Below, piece by piece: positions 1 to 10,488 of a stretch of 64,000 nucleotides of DNA (position 1 is its first letter; every line of letters begins with the position of its first letter). Under the pieces are notes generated by a model. The model ran no database searches. It was not told the DNA's origin and saw only the letters and a list, made by a program, of their open reading frames with translations. This DNA is from Mobilibacterium timonense (lineage in GTDB: Bacteria; Bacillota; Clostridia; Peptostreptococcales; Anaerovoracaceae): NCBI RefSeq assembly GCF_900155555.1, contig NZ_FUHN01000007.1, positions 1 to 64,000 of the forward strand, in the 5' to 3' direction. The position numbers were made by a program, and so were the translations under genes.

Positions 1-2715
<2,715 letters not shown>

Positions 2716-2809
2716 AGAAAAGGTTTTCTAGATTGGATGTGTTATTCAATTTTGAGGGCGCTGCTCTCACAAACAGCAGAAGGAAAGTATAGCATTCTTA
2801 CTGCTCATA

Positions 2810-2925
2810 TCTGGTGACTACAGCAAGGAGGATACACCTGTTCCCATCCCGAACACAGAAGTTAAGCTCCTTAGCGCTGAAGATACTTGGCGGGAAGCTG
2901 CCCGGGAAATTAGGACGTCGCCAGT
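2810..2925 (+). rRNA. rrf: 5S ribosomal RNA
   Basis: The terminal stem pairs CTGGTGAC (2811-2818) with GTCGCCAG (2917-2924). Between them is the canonical 5S core with CCCATCCCGAACAC. It follows 23S by about 95 nt and precedes two tRNA genes, the usual rRNA operon order. A run of seven T follows at 2925-2931 without its own hairpin. Ends are accurate to one or two bases. Confidence 0.95.
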
Positions 2926-2945
2926 TTTTTTCTTAATATAAATGT

Positions 2946-3020
2946 GGCCCCATGGTCAAGTGGTTAAGACATCGCCCTTTCACGGCGGTAACCCGGGTTC
3001 GAGTCCCGGTGGGGTCACCA
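2946..3020 (+). tRNA. tRNA-Glu (anticodon TTC)
   Basis: A 75-nt cloverleaf. The acceptor GGCCCCA pairs with TGGGGTC, the T arm contains GGTTCGAGTCC, the anticodon TTC lies at 2979-2981, and CCA is encoded at 3018-3020. It sits 20 nt after 5S and is probably co-transcribed with the rRNA operon. Confidence 0.96.
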
Positions 3021-3080
3021 CTTTTTTTTTACCGTTTTGGAATATCATCGGGATATCGAAATAGTAATACAAGAGATATT

Positions 3081-3163
3081 GCGCGGATGGCGAAATTGGC
3101 AGACGCACTAGATTTAGGTTCTAGCGGGAGACCGTGTGGGTTCGAGTCCCACTTCGCGCACCA
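3081..3163 (+). tRNA. tRNA-Leu (anticodon TAG)
   Basis: An 83-nt tRNA. The acceptor GCGCGGA pairs with TTCGCGC, the loop TTTAGGT gives anticodon TAG, a variable arm longer than in class I tRNAs is present as expected for leucine, the T arm has GGTTCGAGTCC, and CCA is encoded. It is the last gene of the rRNA/tRNA run. Confidence 0.95.
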
Positions 3164-3171
3164 GATAAAAT

Positions 3172-3209
3172 AAGAGCTGGCACAGGACTGATCCGTGCCA
3201 GCTCTTTTA
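3172..3209. terminator. bidirectional rho-independent terminator
   Basis: The arms AGAGCTGGCAC and GTGCCAGCTCT flank a short loop. Downstream is TTTTAT on the plus strand, and the minus strand reads into TTATTTTAT. It lies between the end of the tRNA-Leu gene (+) and the end of the HdeD-like gene (-), so it can serve both converging units. Confidence 0.8.
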
Positions 3210-3262
3210 TAAAATGATGAAGATCATTGGTAGTATGATCATTGACAGATCGTTTCGTGCTC

Positions 3263-3865
3263 CTAGTTGTCATATGGTTCTGTGTCGAAGTCCACGGTCC
3301 TGGCATCGTCACGTTTTTTGTTTGCGTTGGTGACCATGATCCCGTTAGCTATGTTGGTCACTGCAGCTATCACCAGTGCGATCCCGATGAATCTCATCAG
3401 GAGGAGCTGTGTTGCGAAGTTGTATCTGATAGCCAGGAATCCGAGCAGTATGTTCAGGATGCCGATAATAAAAGAGGCCGTGCCGCGTTTTGGAAGGAAT
3501 GAGTTCCAGAACACTCCGCAGCCGATGAAGATCACGCCCTGCACGATGATGACAGTCCCGATCACGATCGGGATGAATGCCCCGAGAGTCTGCGGATTCA
3601 GGAATATGATAACTGAGATGATCGCCGTTACTATGGCGCCTACGAGGTTTATTTTTACTGGAAGTCCGGATTTTTCTCCCGCCTTCTTAAGAGAAAAATA
3701 AGCGAACAGCCGGCTGAATGCGAACACCAGGAATCCTGCGGCGATGATGGTGCAGATGATCTTTACCGACATTTTCGGGTCCAGCAGGAATATCAGGCCC
3801 ATGGCCAGCATGAGGAACGTGGACAGAAGCGAATTATTTCGTATAGTCTGGTTCAGTTTTTTCAT
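3263..3865 (-). CDS. HdeD/DUF308-family integral membrane protein
   Basis: A small polytopic membrane protein of about 200 residues with roughly six hydrophobic segments arranged as repeated pairs, separated by short loops with motifs such as FLDPK and FLNPQ. This is typical of the HdeD/DUF308 family, whose E. coli member is linked to acid resistance; the role here is unknown. The tail is polar and basic then acidic (about the last 25 residues). The reading frame extends upstream to 3880, but the first ATG there is followed by GAGG and forms the ribosome binding site GGAGG. The start at 3865 (MKKLNQ), 8 nt after GGAGG, is preferred. It stands alone, converging on the rRNA operon. Confidence 0.8.
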   Translation of the reverse strand: MKKLNQTIRNNSLLSTFLMLAMGLIFLLDPKMSVKIICTIIAAGFLVFAFSRLFAYFSLKKAGEKSGLPVKINLVGAIVTAIISVIIFLNPQTLGAFIPIVIGTVIIVQGVIFIGCGVFWNSFLPKRGTASFIIGILNILLGFLAIRYNFATQLLLMRFIGIALVIAAVTNIANGIMVTNANKKRDDARTVDFDTEPYDN

Positions 3866-4020
3866 TTTCATAACCTCCATAGGGAAGATCGTTTATCAGG
3901 ATGGGATCTTCTCTTTGTTGTACGAGATTCTAACACAAGTCCTTTATGGTTGAAAGTTTATGAAAAACCGGAGAATATCGGATGAGTGCATGCACTTGAA
4001 AAAAACATGATTTTTTGTCG

Positions 4021-4049
4021 TTGACATACAAAAATAAATTTAGTAACAT
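4021..4049 (+). promoter_or_regulatory. sigma-A type promoter of ileS T-box transcript
   Basis: A perfect -35 TTGACA (4021-4026) is separated by exactly 17 nt from TAACAT (4044-4049, 4 of 6 matches). It is placed about 35 nt ahead of the T-box leader, as expected for its transcription start. Confidence 0.75.
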
Positions 4050-4080
4050 AAGTGCGTTCTGAATTTAATCATGATATGGC

Positions 4081-4276
4081 TGTGACGGAGACAGTAGCCG
4101 GAAGTAATATCCTTACAGAGAGCCCTGCGTTTGCTGAGAGCGGGACGGTGAGATCCCAAGTGAAGATCACTCCTGAGCCAGACACTTAAGAGAGGCGCCT
4201 TGCTGGAGGCTGCAATCGGGGTGGTACCGCGGTTATGTCAATGATCGTCCCTGCATTATTCATGCAGGGCTTTTTT
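4081..4276 (+). promoter_or_regulatory. T-box riboswitch (isoleucine) controlling ileS
   Basis: The leader contains the T-box core GGGTGGTACCGCGG (about 4219-4232), which pairs with the uncharged tRNA acceptor end. It is followed by the intrinsic terminator CCCTGCATTATTCATGCAGGG plus six T (4249-4276). In stem I the segment AGTGAAGATCACTCCTGAG carries a plausible specifier triplet ATC at 4166-4168, matching tRNA-Ile and the downstream ileS. By known T-box logic, uncharged tRNA-Ile would stabilise the antiterminator and allow ileS expression. The boundaries of stem I are approximate. Confidence 0.9.
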
Positions 4277-4313
4277 ATTAGTTGAAGCTGGATCAAAGAA
4301 AAGGAAGGAAGAC

Positions 4314-7300
4314 ATGTTTCAGAATTTATCTGATAAGCCTGTTGCCGAGACACAGGAAAAACAGATCGAAAAATGGAATCAGATGGATCTCCTGAACCTC
4401 TGCGTCAAAGCCAGAGAGGGGAGCCCGAGTTTTGTATTCTTTGAAGGCCCGCCTACGGCCAACGGAAAGCCTGGTATCCACCACGTTATGGCCAGGACGC
4501 TGAAGGATTCCATCAACAGATACAAGACCATGCAGGGCTACCAGGTCAAGAGAAAGGCCGGTTGGGACACTCACGGACTCCCTGTGGAGATCGAGGTGGA
4601 AAAGCAGCTGGGCATGAACGGCAAGCAGGATATCGAGAAGTATGGCATAAAGGAGTTCAACGAAAAGTGCAGAGAGTCCGTGTTCAAGTACACCGGAATG
4701 TGGAAAGATATGTCTGAGAAGATGGCTTATCTGGCAGACATGGACGATCCGTACATCACTTTCAAGAATGACTATATCGAATCCGGATGGTGGATCCTGA
4801 AGAAGTTTTTCGATGCCGGGCTGATCTACGAGGGACACAAGGTGCAGCCTTACTGCCCTAGATGCGGAACTGGCCTTGCTTCCCACGAGGTAGCTCAGGG
4901 ATACAAGGAGATATCCGTCCAGACTCTGACGTGCAAGTTCAAGAGAAAGGGATACGACAACGAGTACTTCCTCGCATGGACCACAACAGCCTGGACACTT
5001 CCGTCGAACCTCGTCCTGACAGTAGGACCTGACGTGGACTACGTGAGAGCTAGAATGCTGGAGGGAGACGAGAAGGGCAACATCTTCTGGGTGGCTAAGG
5101 TCCTTGCCGACAAGGTTCTGGGAGAAGGAAAGTACGAGGTCATCGAGGAGAGAAAGGGAAAAGACCTCGAGTATGAGGAGTACGAGAGGTTCCTGGACTT
5201 CGTGGAGCTGCCTGAGGGTGCGAAGGTCAACTTTATCACTCTTGCGGATTATGTAACAACCGAAGACGGCACGGGCATCGTACACACGGCTCCTGCTTTT
5301 GGTGAAGACGACTACAACACATGCAGGCGCTACAATGTCCCACTGGTAGAGCCTGTGGACGAGAAGGGCCGCTTCACCGAGACTCCGTGGAAGGGCCGTT
5401 TCGTGATGGATGACGACCTTGCTGTTGACATCATAAAGTATCTGGCCAAGGAGAACAAACTTTTTGCAAAGCAGAAGATGGTCCACGACTATCCTCACTG
5501 CTGGAGATGCGGAACACCTCTCGTATACTACGCTAAGCCTGGCTGGTACATCGAGATGAGCAAGCTGAGAGACGAGCTCGTTGCCAACAACAAGACTGTG
5601 AACTGGTATCCGCCTTACATTGGAGAGGGCCGCTTCGGAAACTGGCTGGCAGATGTTAAGGACTGGAACATCTCCAGAAACAGATACTGGGGCACTCCGA
5701 TCCCGATCTGGAAGTGCGAGTGCGGACATATCCACTGCGTCGGAAGCAGAAAGGAGCTTGCCGAGATGGCCGTCGAGGACGTGGATCCAGAGACTATCGA
5801 GCTCCACAGGCCTTATGTGGATGACATCCACCTGAAGTGTCCTGAATGCGGCAAGCCTATGACCAGGATCCTGGAGGTGATGGACTGCTGGTTCGACTCC
5901 GGAGCGATGCCTTTTGCTCAGTGGCACTATCCATTTGAGAACACAGAGCACTTCGACGAGCTTTTCCCTGCGGACTTCATCTGCGAGGGCGTAGACCAGA
6001 CGAGAGGATGGTTCTACTCTCTGATGGCTATTTCCACGTTCATCACGGGAAAGGCACCGTACAAGAACGTTCTGGTAAACGACCTGATCCTGGACAAGGA
6101 CGGCAAGAAGATGTCCAAGTCCAAGGGCAACACCGTGGATCCGTTCAAAATGATGGAGAAATACGGTGCGGACGCCCTGAGATGGTATCTGGTATCGGTA
6201 TCCCCGGCATGGACGCCTACCAAGTTCGACGAGGACGGTGTGAAGGACGTTGTGAGCAAGTTCTTCGGAACACTGAAGAACATCTACAACTTCTTCGTTC
6301 TCTATTCAAACCTGGACGATATCGACGCTGCCTCTATCGAGGTGCCTTACGCTGACAGGCCTGAGCTGGACAGATGGATCATCTCCAAGTACAACAAGCT
6401 CGTAAGAGACGTAACTGAGAGCATGGATTCCTATGATCACATGAGATCTGTGAGGGCCATCACCAACTTCGTTGTAGAGGATCTGTCAAACTGGTACATC
6501 AGGAGAGCGAGACGCCGCTTCTACGCCGAGGGCATGACAGAGGACAAGAAGGCTGTTCTTGCCACCACGTACGAGGTTCTGCTCGGAGTGACCAAGCTCA
6601 TCGCACCTATCGCTCCGTTCATTTCAGACGAGATGTACACCAAGCTCACGGGAGAGCCTACCGTACACATCGCGTACTATCCGAAGGCGGATCTCTCACT
6701 CATTGACGAAAAGGTCGAGGAGAGGATGGATCTTGTAAAGACCCTGGTCAACCTCGGAAGAGGCACCAGAGAGCAGGAGAAGCTGAAGGTACGTCAGCCT
6801 CTGTCCGAGGTGGTAGTGGACGGAAAGTACGAGAGCGTGATCGGGGACCTCGTGCCGCTGATCACAGAGGAGCTCAACGTCAAGAAGGTGGTGTTCGAGA
6901 AGGATCTTGAGAAATACATGAACTTCTCTGTAAAGCCTAACTTCAGGGCGGCTGGACCTGTTCTCGGCAAGAGCGTGAAGTCCTTCGGCAAGAAGCTTTC
7001 CGAGCTGGATGCCAAGGAGCTGCTGTCCCAGGTATCTGACGGAAAGACCGTGGACATGGAGCTCGACGGACAGACGTATCAGATCGGCGAGGACCTTCTG
7101 GACATCCGCATCTCCGCGAAGGAAGGCTTCGTGGTAGGCATGGAGAACAACATGTTTACCATCCTCGATACCACACTTACACCTGAGCTCATCCAGGAAG
7201 GATACGTGAGAGAGGTCATCTCCAAGATCCAGCAGCTCAGAAAGCAGGCTGATCTCGAGATGATGGACAGGATCGCCGTATACATGGACTGCGATGACGA

Positions 7301-7436
7301 CATCAAGGCAGCCGTCGAAGGTGACAGGGATCACATCATGGAGGAGACTCTTGCTGATGAGATCCAGTACAGGACCGGTCTTCCTGAGTTCGACATCAAC
7401 GGACATAAGACGGGTATGTCCATCGAGAAGAAATAG
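4314..7436 (+). CDS. ileS: isoleucyl-tRNA synthetase (type 2)
   Basis: Charges tRNA-Ile in the cytoplasm. At 1040 residues it fits the longer, eukaryote-like IleRS2 group better than the ~930-residue E. coli type. The class I signature appears as PPTANGKPGIHH (about residues 46-57) and the KMSKS loop as KKMSKSKGN (about 598-606). An editing-domain segment with GTGIVHTAPAFGEDDY and zinc-ribbon-like CPRCG and CWRCG motifs are present. The start ATG at 4314 follows GGAAGG at proper spacing. An isoleucine T-box lies directly upstream, and rlmN follows after 30 nt, probably in the same transcript. IleRS2-type enzymes are known to be less sensitive to mupirocin; that property is inferred here from family only. 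Confidence 0.97.
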   Translation: MFQNLSDKPVAETQEKQIEKWNQMDLLNLCVKAREGSPSFVFFEGPPTANGKPGIHHVMARTLKDSINRYKTMQGYQVKRKAGWDTHGLPVEIEVEKQLGMNGKQDIEKYGIKEFNEKCRESVFKYTGMWKDMSEKMAYLADMDDPYITFKNDYIESGWWILKKFFDAGLIYEGHKVQPYCPRCGTGLASHEVAQGYKEISVQTLTCKFKRKGYDNEYFLAWTTTAWTLPSNLVLTVGPDVDYVRARMLEGDEKGNIFWVAKVLADKVLGEGKYEVIEERKGKDLEYEEYERFLDFVELPEGAKVNFITLADYVTTEDGTGIVHTAPAFGEDDYNTCRRYNVPLVEPVDEKGRFTETPWKGRFVMDDDLAVDIIKYLAKENKLFAKQKMVHDYPHCWRCGTPLVYYAKPGWYIEMSKLRDELVANNKTVNWYPPYIGEGRFGNWLADVKDWNISRNRYWGTPIPIWKCECGHIHCVGSRKELAEMAVEDVDPETIELHRPYVDDIHLKCPECGKPMTRILEVMDCWFDSGAMPFAQWHYPFENTEHFDELFPADFICEGVDQTRGWFYSLMAISTFITGKAPYKNVLVNDLILDKDGKKMSKSKGNTVDPFKMMEKYGADALRWYLVSVSPAWTPTKFDEDGVKDVVSKFFGTLKNIYNFFVLYSNLDDIDAASIEVPYADRPELDRWIISKYNKLVRDVTESMDSYDHMRSVRAITNFVVEDLSNWYIRRARRRFYAEGMTEDKKAVLATTYEVLLGVTKLIAPIAPFISDEMYTKLTGEPTVHIAYYPKADLSLIDEKVEERMDLVKTLVNLGRGTREQEKLKVRQPLSEVVVDGKYESVIGDLVPLITEELNVKKVVFEKDLEKYMNFSVKPNFRAAGPVLGKSVKSFGKKLSELDAKELLSQVSDGKTVDMELDGQTYQIGEDLLDIRISAKEGFVVGMENNMFTILDTTLTPELIQEGYVREVISKIQQLRKQADLEMMDRIAVYMDCDDDIKAAVEGDRDHIMEETLADEIQYRTGLPEFDINGHKTGMSIEKK

Positions 7437-7466
7437 CTCCTTACAGGAGAAACAAATCAAAGGAAT

Positions 7467-8486
7467 ATGGATAAAAGAAATATTCTGGACTGCGGCCTCC
7501 AACAGCTTGTGGAGGTCGTTTGTTCATACGGGGAAAAGAAGTTTCGTGCCGCCCAGATCTTCGGCTGGCTGGCCAGGGGAACAGAGTCGTTCGACGACAT
7601 GGGAAATATTCCGAAGCCTCTGAGATCAAAGCTCGAGGATGACTGGTACATCGGTCTTCCCGAGGTGGTGGTGGCGCAGAAGTCCGGAGAAGACGGGACG
7701 CAGAAGGTCCTTTTCCAGTTCCGTGACGGAGCCAGGGTGGAATCTGTGTTCATGAAGTACCACTACGGAAATTCCATCTGCATATCATCCCAGGTGGGGT
7801 GCCGCATGGGGTGCGCTTTCTGCGCTTCGACGAAGAAGGGACTGGACCGCAGCCTTACCGGCGGAGAGATGCTGGGACAGGTTCTGGCCATGGAAAAGTT
7901 CACCGGGGAGAAAATCGGTCACGTGGTGGTAATGGGGATAGGAGAGCCCTTCGACAATTACGACAGCCTTTCGGACTTCATACACCTGATAAACGACCCG
8001 AAGGGGTTCGGCCTCGGCATGAGGAACATCACCGTGTCCACGTGCGGGCTCGTACCGTACATAGCGCGCTTCGGAAAAGACTTTTCCCAGGCGAATCTGG
8101 CGGTGTCGCTCCACGCCCCGAACGGAGAGATACGGCAGCGCACTATGCCGGTCGCCCGGAGATACGGGTATGAGGAGCTGATGGATGCCTGCCGGAGATA
8201 TACCGAGGATACGGGCCGCAGGATAACCTTTGAGTACGCCATGATCAAGGGTGTGAATGACAGCGGGGAAAATGCTCTGGAGCTGGCCGGGCACCTGGAG
8301 GGGTGGCTGACACACGTGAATCTGATCCCGCTGAACCCGGTCGAGGGCACGGGGATGAGCGCCTCGTACAGGGAGAGCATTCTGAGATTCAAGGAGGTCC
8401 TGGAGAAAAGGGGCATCGCCGTCACCATCAGGAGGACGCTCGGGTCGGACATCGACGGGGCGTGCGGGCAGCTGAGGCTGCGGTGA
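7467..8486 (+). CDS. rlmN: dual-specificity 23S rRNA A2503 / tRNA A37 C2-methyltransferase RlmN
   Basis: A radical-SAM enzyme that methylates C2 of A2503 in 23S rRNA and A37 of some tRNAs. The 4Fe-4S motif is CRMGCAFC (C112, C116, C119) in the RlmN form CxxxCxxC. The methyl-carrying cysteine is in the C-terminal GACGQLRLR (C333). SAM-binding motifs such as GIGEPFDNYD and the conserved SLHAPN are intact. Length 339 is typical. The start ATG follows AAAGGAATAT and comes 30 nt after the ileS stop. An intrinsic terminator about 70 nt downstream closes the ileS-rlmN unit. Confidence 0.96.
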   Translation: MDKRNILDCGLQQLVEVVCSYGEKKFRAAQIFGWLARGTESFDDMGNIPKPLRSKLEDDWYIGLPEVVVAQKSGEDGTQKVLFQFRDGARVESVFMKYHYGNSICISSQVGCRMGCAFCASTKKGLDRSLTGGEMLGQVLAMEKFTGEKIGHVVVMGIGEPFDNYDSLSDFIHLINDPKGFGLGMRNITVSTCGLVPYIARFGKDFSQANLAVSLHAPNGEIRQRTMPVARRYGYEELMDACRRYTEDTGRRITFEYAMIKGVNDSGENALELAGHLEGWLTHVNLIPLNPVEGTGMSASYRESILRFKEVLEKRGIAVTIRRTLGSDIDGACGQLRLR

Positions 8487-8557
8487 GGACCGGCGGAGTT
8501 CTGTTATAGAAAGCGGCAGGTTCGGAAGATGCCTTCATAAAAAAAGATCCCGGAAAG

Positions 8558-8586
8558 GCGGTACGCTGCGGTGCGTGCCGCTTTTT
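8558..8586 (+). terminator. rho-independent terminator after rlmN
   Basis: The stem GCGGTACGC (8558-8566) pairs with GCGTGCCGC (8573-8581), followed by TTTTT. One internal mismatch or wobble is possible. It separates ileS-rlmN from the plsX operon. Confidence 0.75.
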
Positions 8587-8633
8587 CGTGCGTGAAGACT
8601 ATGCCGTACGATGTGTCATCGGCCCCTTTTCTG

Positions 8634-8642
8634 TGATATAAT
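8634..8642 (+). promoter_or_regulatory. extended -10 promoter candidate for plsX operon
   Basis: TGATATAAT matches the extended -10 form TGnTATAAT and lies about 70 nt ahead of plsX. No good -35 is visible at 16-18 nt. The same 12-nt context, CTGTGATATAAT, recurs at 37188-37199 ahead of another gene, which supports it as a promoter. Confidence 0.5.
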
Positions 8643-8714
8643 AACCTGGTTTTATATGCGAGCATCGCGCTGGTTTCAGCGAATATATAGTCATCTGTGT
8701 TTGGAGGAAAACGA

Positions 8715-9755
8715 ATGAATATTTTACTGGACGGCATGGGAGGAGATAACGCTCCTCTGGAGATCGTAAAAGGGGCGATAAAGGCGGCTCCGGAGATCGA
8801 CGGACAGATCTCGATCATCGGAAGAGAGCAGGACATCCGGGATGCTTTCGATAAGCTGGGATACACGAAGGGAGACATCAGGGTCATCAACGCCACAGAG
8901 GTGGTGACCAACAACGAGGCTCCTGCGATGGCCGTTAGAAAGAAGAGGGACTCCAGCATCACGAGAGGGATGGGAATGGTGAAGTCCGGAGAGGCGGACG
9001 CATTTCTTTCCGCCGGAAGCACCGGAGCGCTTCTCTCTGCGGGACTGTTTTTCCTGGGCCGCATAAAGGGCATACAGAGACCGGCGATAGCCGCCTTTTT
9101 CCCTAAGATCGGAAAGAACGACACCACGCTACTGCTGGACTGCGGCGCCAACGTGGAGAGCAAGCCGGAATACCTGCTGCAGAACGGTATCATGGGAAGC
9201 ATTTTCGTGGAGAAGGTCAAGGGCGTCGAAGATCCGGAAGTGAAGCTCCTGAACGTGGGTGCCGAAGAGGAAAAGGGAGATTCCCTCCACAAGGAGGCCT
9301 TCCAGATGCTGTCGGAAGCGGATATCAATTTCCAGGGGAACTGCGAGGGGCGTGACGTTCCTTTCGGGTGCTGTGACGTGTGTGTGACTGACGGCTTTTC
9401 CGGAAATGTTCTGCTGAAGAGCTCCGAGGGTGTCGCAATGGCGATAATGGGCAGGATCAAGGAGAAGCTCAAGGAAAGTCCGGTGAGCATGATGGGCGCA
9501 GCCCTGGCGGGAGGCAAGCTCAGGGATCTCAAGAAGGAATTCGACTATTCAGAGGAGGGCGGTGCTCCGATCCTTGGATTGAAGGGCCCTGTCCTCAAGA
9601 TGCACGGCAGCTCGAATGCCGAGGCGGTATACAACGCCATCCTCAAGGCCGTTCCGTATGTCGAGAATGACGTGACTGGGACCATAGAGAAGGCGGTGGC
9701 GGAGTTCAGCGCCAGAGAAGTGGAAAAGGAAGATACGGAGGCGGCGGAAGAGTAA
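8715..9755 (+). CDS. plsX: phosphate acyltransferase PlsX
   Basis: Makes acyl-phosphate from acyl-ACP and phosphate, the donor for PlsY in phosphatidic acid synthesis. The N-terminus MNILLDGMGGDNAP is the family signature. SAGSTGALL and the later DGFSGNVLLK and KGPVLKMHG motifs are also typical. The frame opens upstream at a GTG (8697), but GGAGG lies between that and the ATG at 8715, which gives the usual start and 346 residues. It heads the run plsX-rnc-smc-ftsY-der-plsY/gpsA-miaB. The fab/acpP genes often found between plsX and rnc in Bacillota are absent. Confidence 0.96.
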   Translation: MNILLDGMGGDNAPLEIVKGAIKAAPEIDGQISIIGREQDIRDAFDKLGYTKGDIRVINATEVVTNNEAPAMAVRKKRDSSITRGMGMVKSGEADAFLSAGSTGALLSAGLFFLGRIKGIQRPAIAAFFPKIGKNDTTLLLDCGANVESKPEYLLQNGIMGSIFVEKVKGVEDPEVKLLNVGAEEEKGDSLHKEAFQMLSEADINFQGNCEGRDVPFGCCDVCVTDGFSGNVLLKSSEGVAMAIMGRIKEKLKESPVSMMGAALAGGKLRDLKKEFDYSEEGGAPILGLKGPVLKMHGSSNAEAVYNAILKAVPYVENDVTGTIEKAVAEFSAREVEKEDTEAAEE

Positions 9756-9768
9756 CATTCCGGAGAAA

Positions 9769-10488
9769 ATGAGAGAGAACAGAGAAGAAAACACAAGACG
9801 AGATCTGGAGAGCCTCGAAAAAAAGCTGGGATACACATTCCACGACCAGAGGCTGCTGCTGAACGCGCTCACCCACAGCTCGTACGCATCGGAAAAGGGC
9901 CGCAGCTACAGGGACAACAACGAACGGCTGGAATTCATCGGAGATGCGTATCTCGATGCCATAGTGGGAAGCAAGATATACGACATCGTCCCTGATAAAC
10001 ACGAGGGCTTCCTGTCCAAGACCAGGGCCGCCGTCGTGTGCGAAAGGTCTCTGGCGGAGATCGCAAGAGAGATCGGACTTGGGGAATATATTCTCCTCGG
10101 ACACGGAGAAGAGACCGGAGGCGGACGGGACAAGGATTCCATACTGGCCGACGGTGTAGAGGCGGTCATAGGAGCGATCTTCAAGGACGGAGGGTACGAC
10201 AGCGCCAGTTCGGTGGTCCTGGATCTTTTTGGAGATCACATCAGGCTGGCCATCCAGGGAAAGCTTTACAAGGACTACAAGACGACCCTCCAGGAAATGC
10301 TCCAGGAGAAATACAGGAATCCGGAGATCCAGTACGTGATACTGGAGGAAAAGGGACCGGATCACGACAAGACGTTTACCGCAGAGGTGAGAGTCAACGG
10401 TCGGGCCATGGGGACCGGACTGGGACGAAGCAAGAAGGAGGCCCAGCAGGCAGCAGCCAGGCAGGTCATTCTGAAGGGAGAGAACTAG
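9769..10488 (+). CDS. rnc: ribonuclease III
   Basis: Double-strand-specific endoribonuclease for rRNA and mRNA processing. The N-terminal catalytic domain (about residues 10-155) carries the signature NERLEFIGDAYLD with the metal-binding Glu and Asp. The C-terminal double-stranded RNA-binding domain (about 165-238) ends in KKEAQQAAARQ. At 239 residues it has normal length. The start follows GGAGAAA. It lies 13 nt after plsX and abuts smc without spacing, so the three genes are likely translated from one mRNA. Confidence 0.97.
   Translation: MRENREENTRRDLESLEKKLGYTFHDQRLLLNALTHSSYASEKGRSYRDNNERLEFIGDAYLDAIVGSKIYDIVPDKHEGFLSKTRAAVVCERSLAEIAREIGLGEYILLGHGEETGGGRDKDSILADGVEAVIGAIFKDGGYDSASSVVLDLFGDHIRLAIQGKLYKDYKTTLQEMLQEKYRNPEIQYVILEEKGPDHDKTFTAEVRVNGRAMGTGLGRSKKEAQQAAARQVILKGEN

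Noticed and set aside
4326-5951. 541-codon open frame antisense to ileS
   Set aside because: A shadow of the strongly biased codon use of ileS; no ribosome binding site and no recognisable protein motif.
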